From: Bog-532 sp036495425
Lineage (GTDB): Bacteria; Actinomycetota; Actinomycetes; Streptosporangiales; Streptosporangiaceae
Length of the DNA stretch: 8,065 nt
Direction of reading: 5' to 3'
Assembly (NCBI GenBank): GCA_036495425.1
Contig: DASXMW010000213.1
Span: 1-8,065, forward strand
The notes below the pieces were generated by a model. That model worked only from the letters and a program-made list of their open reading frames with translations, was not told the origin of the DNA and ran no database searches. Positions within the stretch are counted from its first letter, which is position 1. Every line of letters begins with the position of its first letter. The position numbers were made by a program, and so were the translations under genes. This document shows positions 5,724-8,065 of this stretch, piece after piece.

Positions 5724-6352
5724 CGATCCGGGCTGGCCCCGGCAGCCGGCCGCGACGAGGCGGGCCGGGGCCACAGGGCGCGGGCGGCGGCCCCGACGTC
5801 GCTGACCGCGTCCGGGCCGAGGATGGTGAGCTGCAGGATGGAGCCGGCCATCAGCGCGACCAGCAGGCGGGCGATCGCCTCGGCGGGCGCCCCGCCGGGC
5901 AGTTCGCCGGCGCGCTGGTGGTCGGCGGCCAGGCGGGTGAAGTCCTTGTGCATCCCGGCCAGCAGGAGCTGGAGCCGGGCGGCCAGGGCCGGGTTGCGCA
6001 GGGCCTCGGACCAGACCAGGATGGCCATGCCGCCCACGCCGTCGGCCTCGTCCTTGGCCTGGACCTGGGCCAGCACGCCGGCCATGACCTCGCCCAGCGA
6101 CCGGCCAGGATCGGCCGTCGCGACCTCGTTGATCATGGCCAGCACCTCGCGCATGTTGTCCTCGGCGATGGCCAGGATCACCTCGTCCTTGCTGGCGAAG
6201 TACCGGTAGACGGCCCCGGCCGACAGCCCGGCCTCGGCGAACAGGTCCTGCATGGACGTGGCGTGGAACCCGTCACGCAGGAAGCAGCGCCGGGCCGCGC
6301 TCAGGATCTGGTCCCGGCGCGCGTTCCGGTGCTGCTGGCTGACCTTCGGCAC
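5720..6352 (-). CDS. TetR/AcrR-family transcriptional regulator
   Basis: DNA-binding repressor of 210 residues, typical for the family. The N-terminal helix-turn-helix occupies about residues 11-60 (ILSAARRCFLRDGFHATSMQ, then AGLSAGAVYRYFASKDEVIL); the YRYFxSK sequence is the TetR signature. Residues 65-195 form the ligand-binding and dimerisation domain, which is too variable to predict an effector. The GTG start at 6352 is preceded by AGGG about 7 nt upstream. It is divergent from the membrane protein gene, and two matching operator-like sites lie in the shared 112-bp region, so it very likely represses that gene and possibly itself. Its stop overlaps the stop of the Cys-tail gene. The last 18 residues or so are Pro/Ala/Ser-rich and probably disordered. 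Confidence 0.94.
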   Translation of the reverse strand: MPKVSQQHRNARRDQILSAARRCFLRDGFHATSMQDLFAEAGLSAGAVYRYFASKDEVILAIAEDNMREVLAMINEVATADPGRSLGEVMAGVLAQVQAKDEADGVGGMAILVWSEALRNPALAARLQLLLAGMHKDFTRLAADHQRAGELPGGAPAEAIARLLVALMAGSILQLTILGPDAVSDVGAAARALWPRPASSRPAAGASPDR

Positions 6353-6370
6353 TCCCGCACCCTATCAGAA

Positions 6371-6383
6371 AACGAACATTCGT
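6371..6383. promoter_or_regulatory. Candidate TetR operator, left copy
   Basis: ACGAA-CA-TTCGT (6372-6383) is a perfect 5-bp inverted repeat. The 11-mer AACGAACATTC at 6371-6381 recurs with one mismatch, in inverted orientation, at 6423-6433. It lies immediately upstream of the promoter-like hexamer at 6385, as expected for a site controlling the divergent genes. Confidence 0.6.
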
Positions 6384-6384
6384 C

Positions 6385-6413
6385 TTGCTTTTTCCGGCAC
6401 CGCGCGGCATACT
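6385..6413 (+). promoter_or_regulatory. Candidate sigma-70 promoter of the membrane protein gene
   Basis: TTGCTT (6385-6390) and CATACT (6408-6413) are separated by the ideal 17 bp and sit in the AT-rich part of the intergenic region. Transcription would begin near 6420, leaving a leader of about 45 nt before the GTG at 6465. The promoter is flanked by the two operator-like sites, so a bound TetR protein could block it. Confidence 0.5.
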
Positions 6414-6421
6414 CCAATAAG

Positions 6422-6435
6422 AGAATGTCCGTTCT
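6422..6435. promoter_or_regulatory. Candidate TetR operator, right copy
   Basis: AGAA-N6-TTCT dyad. The inner sequence 6423-6433, read on the minus strand, is AACGGACATTC and matches the left copy at 10 of 11 positions. It covers the expected transcription start of the membrane protein gene, the usual place for a repressor site. Confidence 0.58.
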
Positions 6436-6464
6436 TTATTAGGATCGCCGGGAGGCGGCAACCT

Positions 6465-7562
6465 GTGCGCAATCCTCTGGCCAAGCACCCCTGGTGGCGT
6501 CAGCTGGTCATCGTGGCGGTCGCGCTGCCGCTCATGATCGTCCTGGCCGTGCTCGCGTTCGCCTGGCCGAACGCCCGGCTCGCCCCGCGCGACCTGCCCG
6601 TGGGCATCGTGGGCACCAGCCCGGCCAGCCAGCAGGCCGTGGCCACGCTGACCCGGGCCGAGCCGGGTGGCTTCAGCTTCACGCTGTACGCCGACCAGGC
6701 CGCGGCCCGGACCGCGATCAAGGACCGCGAGGTCTACGGCGCGTTCCAGCTCACGCCGGGCCGCCTCACCGTGCTCGAGGCCAGTGCGGCCAGCCCGGCC
6801 GTGGCTCAGCTGCTGACCAGCACCGGCCAGCAGCTGGACCAGCGGGCCGCGAAGGCGCACGGGACCCGGGCCGCGCCGGTCTCGGTGGTGGACGTGGTGC
6901 CGATCGCCCGCAGCGACCCGCGCGGCCTGGTGCTCAGCTCGTCGCTGCTCCCCCTGACCATCTGCAGCATCATCATGGCCGCGGCCGTGGCCCTGCTGCT
7001 GCGGTTCCGCCCGGCCGGGCGCCAGATCCTGGCCCTGTTCGTGGTGTCGGCCACGGCGGCCCTGGGCGCCATTCTCATCACCGAGGGGTTCCTGGGCGCG
7101 CTGCCGCACGACAACGGGGCCAGCTGGGCGGCACTGGCCCTGACCGTGCTGGCGGTCAGCGCACCCGCCGCGGGCCTGATCGCCCTGATCGGGCCGTCCG
7201 GGCTGGCGCTGGGCGCGGTACTGATGATCTTCGTTGGCAATCCGTTCTCCGGGGTCACGTCGGCCCCCCAGTTGCTGCCCCGTGTGGTCAGCCACATCGG
7301 GCAGTGGCTGCCGCCGGGGGCGGGGGCCAGCCTGCTCCGCAGCACCGCCTACTTCGGCGGCCACGGGTCCGGCGGCCACCTGACCGTGCTGATCGTGTGG
7401 ATCCTGTTCGGCCTGGCCGCGATCGTCGCCGGGCACCACGCCCCGTTCCGGTTCGCGGCCAGCCGGCCGGCCACGGCCGAAGAGGTGGGCCCGCCGGAGA
7501 GCGAGTGGTTCACGCCCGCTCCCCCGGCTCTGCAGCCGGCTCGGCACGCCCGCGAGCAGTGA
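6465..7562 (+). CDS. YhgE/Pip- or ABC-2-like multi-pass membrane protein
   Basis: Integral membrane protein of 365 residues. One N-terminal helix (about 13-34) is followed by an extracytoplasmic domain of about 120 residues, then helices at about 157-178, 187-208, 220-240, 245-257 and 306-323 and a polar tail. This one-plus-five plan, with the loop GNPFSGVTSAPQLLP (258-272) and the nearby WLPPGAGASLLRSTAYF (281-297), is that of actinobacterial proteins related to the YhgE/Pip, DUF3533 and ABC-2 permease families, some of which are linked to export or drug tolerance. No ATP-binding partner gene is adjacent. The GTG start at 6465 is chosen for GGGAGG (6450-6455) 9 nt upstream and because it starts the first helix cleanly; an upstream start at 6252 would read through the operators and into the TetR gene. 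A role in efflux is inferred from the divergent TetR gene. Confidence 0.85.
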   Translation: MRNPLAKHPWWRQLVIVAVALPLMIVLAVLAFAWPNARLAPRDLPVGIVGTSPASQQAVATLTRAEPGGFSFTLYADQAAARTAIKDREVYGAFQLTPGRLTVLEASAASPAVAQLLTSTGQQLDQRAAKAHGTRAAPVSVVDVVPIARSDPRGLVLSSSLLPLTICSIIMAAAVALLLRFRPAGRQILALFVVSATAALGAILITEGFLGALPHDNGASWAALALTVLAVSAPAAGLIALIGPSGLALGAVLMIFVGNPFSGVTSAPQLLPRVVSHIGQWLPPGAGASLLRSTAYFGGHGSGGHLTVLIVWILFGLAAIVAGHHAPFRFAASRPATAEEVGPPESEWFTPAPPALQPARHAREQ

Positions 7563-7650
7563 TGCGGCGGGGGCAGGTGTAAGGGCCAGCCGGGCTGGGG
7601 AGGCTGACAAGCGTCCGCGCAGAATGCTCAGGGCCCGAGGGGGATCGGCC

Positions 7651-8065
7651 ATGAGGATCACACAAGCAGCGGCAGTCGCCGCGGTGGCGTTGGCTAGCGG
7701 CGGCGCCGGAGCGCTGGGGGCGGCCTGGTTCCAGGGCGCCGCGGCCAGCCAGCCCGCCACCGTGGCCCTGGTGACACCGGGATTTTCCGGCGTCCGGCCG
7801 TCGGCCATCCAGTTCTCGGCCGACGGCGGCGACGTGGTAACTGGCATCCAGTGGTCCAACTGGGGCAGCCGCACCGCCGCCGGCCACGGCACCGTCGGCC
7901 GCGACAACTGCACCCCCGACTGCGCCGAGGGCCGCACCAGCTACGTCCCGGCCCGCATCACCCTGTCCAGGCCCGACGCCAAGGGCGAGTGGACCGTGGT
8001 CAGCGAGACCGTCCAGGGCCGCACGACCACGTTCTCGATGTCCGGGCACTGGCTCCAGGGCGCCA
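7651..8065 (+). CDS. Secreted protein of unknown function, 3' end outside window
   Basis: The first 138 residues of a protein that continues past the right edge. Residues 1-33 look like a Sec signal peptide (MRITQ, then an Ala-rich hydrophobic core, with possible cleavage after the AAA near 30-32), although the positive charge at the start is only one Arg. The mature part has the pattern IQWSNWG (66-72), AxGxGT (77-81) and CTPDCAEG (87-94), seen in small secreted actinobacterial proteins of unknown role; Cys87 and Cys91 probably form a disulfide. GAGGGGGA (7637-7644) lies 6 nt before the ATG and supports this start. The 88 bp after the membrane protein gene hold only a weak hairpin (CCAGC-CGG-GCTGG, 7586-7598) and no terminator, so read-through from that gene is possible. 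Confidence 0.85.
   Translation, partial: MRITQAAAVAAVALASGGAGALGAAWFQGAAASQPATVALVTPGFSGVRPSAIQFSADGGDVVTGIQWSNWGSRTAAGHGTVGRDNCTPDCAEGRTSYVPARITLSRPDAKGEWTVVSETVQGRTTTFSMSGHWLQGA

Noticed and set aside
6252..6464. N-terminal extension of the membrane protein from an upstream ATG
   Set aside because: Would be translated from inside the TetR gene and through the promoter and operator sites; GTG 6465 has a good ribosome site and begins the first membrane helix properly.
7586..7598. Hairpin CCAGC-CGG-GCTGG as terminator of the membrane protein gene
   Set aside because: Only five base pairs, a three-base loop and no T-run; expected by chance at this GC content.
6273..7937. 554-aa reading frame on the minus strand across the membrane protein gene
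   Set aside because: Overlaps the TetR, membrane protein and secreted protein genes and their promoters; composition is that of a shadow frame.
1..8065. CRISPR array, tRNA, rRNA, insertion sequence or attachment site
   Set aside because: No regularly spaced repeats, cloverleaf, transposase frame with terminal repeats, or tRNA-end duplications were seen on reading both strands.

Overview
The window is chromosomal DNA of very high GC with coding frames ending almost wholly in G or C. It carries an HrdB/SigA-type sigma factor whose regions 1.2 and 2 read like those of Streptomyces and mycobacteria, plus LysR and TetR regulators and a Sec-type secreted protein. This points to a filamentous or related actinobacterium. 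Genus cannot be fixed from the sequence alone.

Layout, left to right: (1) a primary-like sigma factor gene starting at or just beyond the left edge and closed by a strong intrinsic terminator; (2) a GNAT acetyltransferase gene whose stop codon overlaps, tail to tail, that of a LysR regulator; (3) the LysR gene divergent from a YnfM-type major facilitator exporter, with a 71-bp AT-rich repeat-bearing control region between them; (4) fdhD, the formate dehydrogenase sulfurtransferase, 10 bp after the exporter and probably in its operon; (5) a 255-bp AT-richer leader with several inverted repeats, then a 139-aa orphan protein ending in a C-x4-C-x7-C-x3-C tail; (6) a TetR regulator convergent with that gene, again with overlapping stops, and divergent from a YhgE/Pip- or ABC-2-like membrane protein, with a promoter between two matching operator-like sites; (7) the start of a small secreted protein that runs off the right edge.

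Two regulator-transporter modules are clear: LysR/MFS(+fdhD) and TetR/membrane protein. The least explained part is the leader plus Cys-tail gene at about 5050-5723. Its codon use and base composition differ from its neighbours, it has its own strong ribosome binding site and candidate regulatory palindromes, and I do not recognise the protein. A ribosomally made peptide precursor is one possibility, but no modifying enzyme lies in the window. The second notable point is a substituted promoter-reading residue in region 2.4 of the otherwise primary-like sigma factor.
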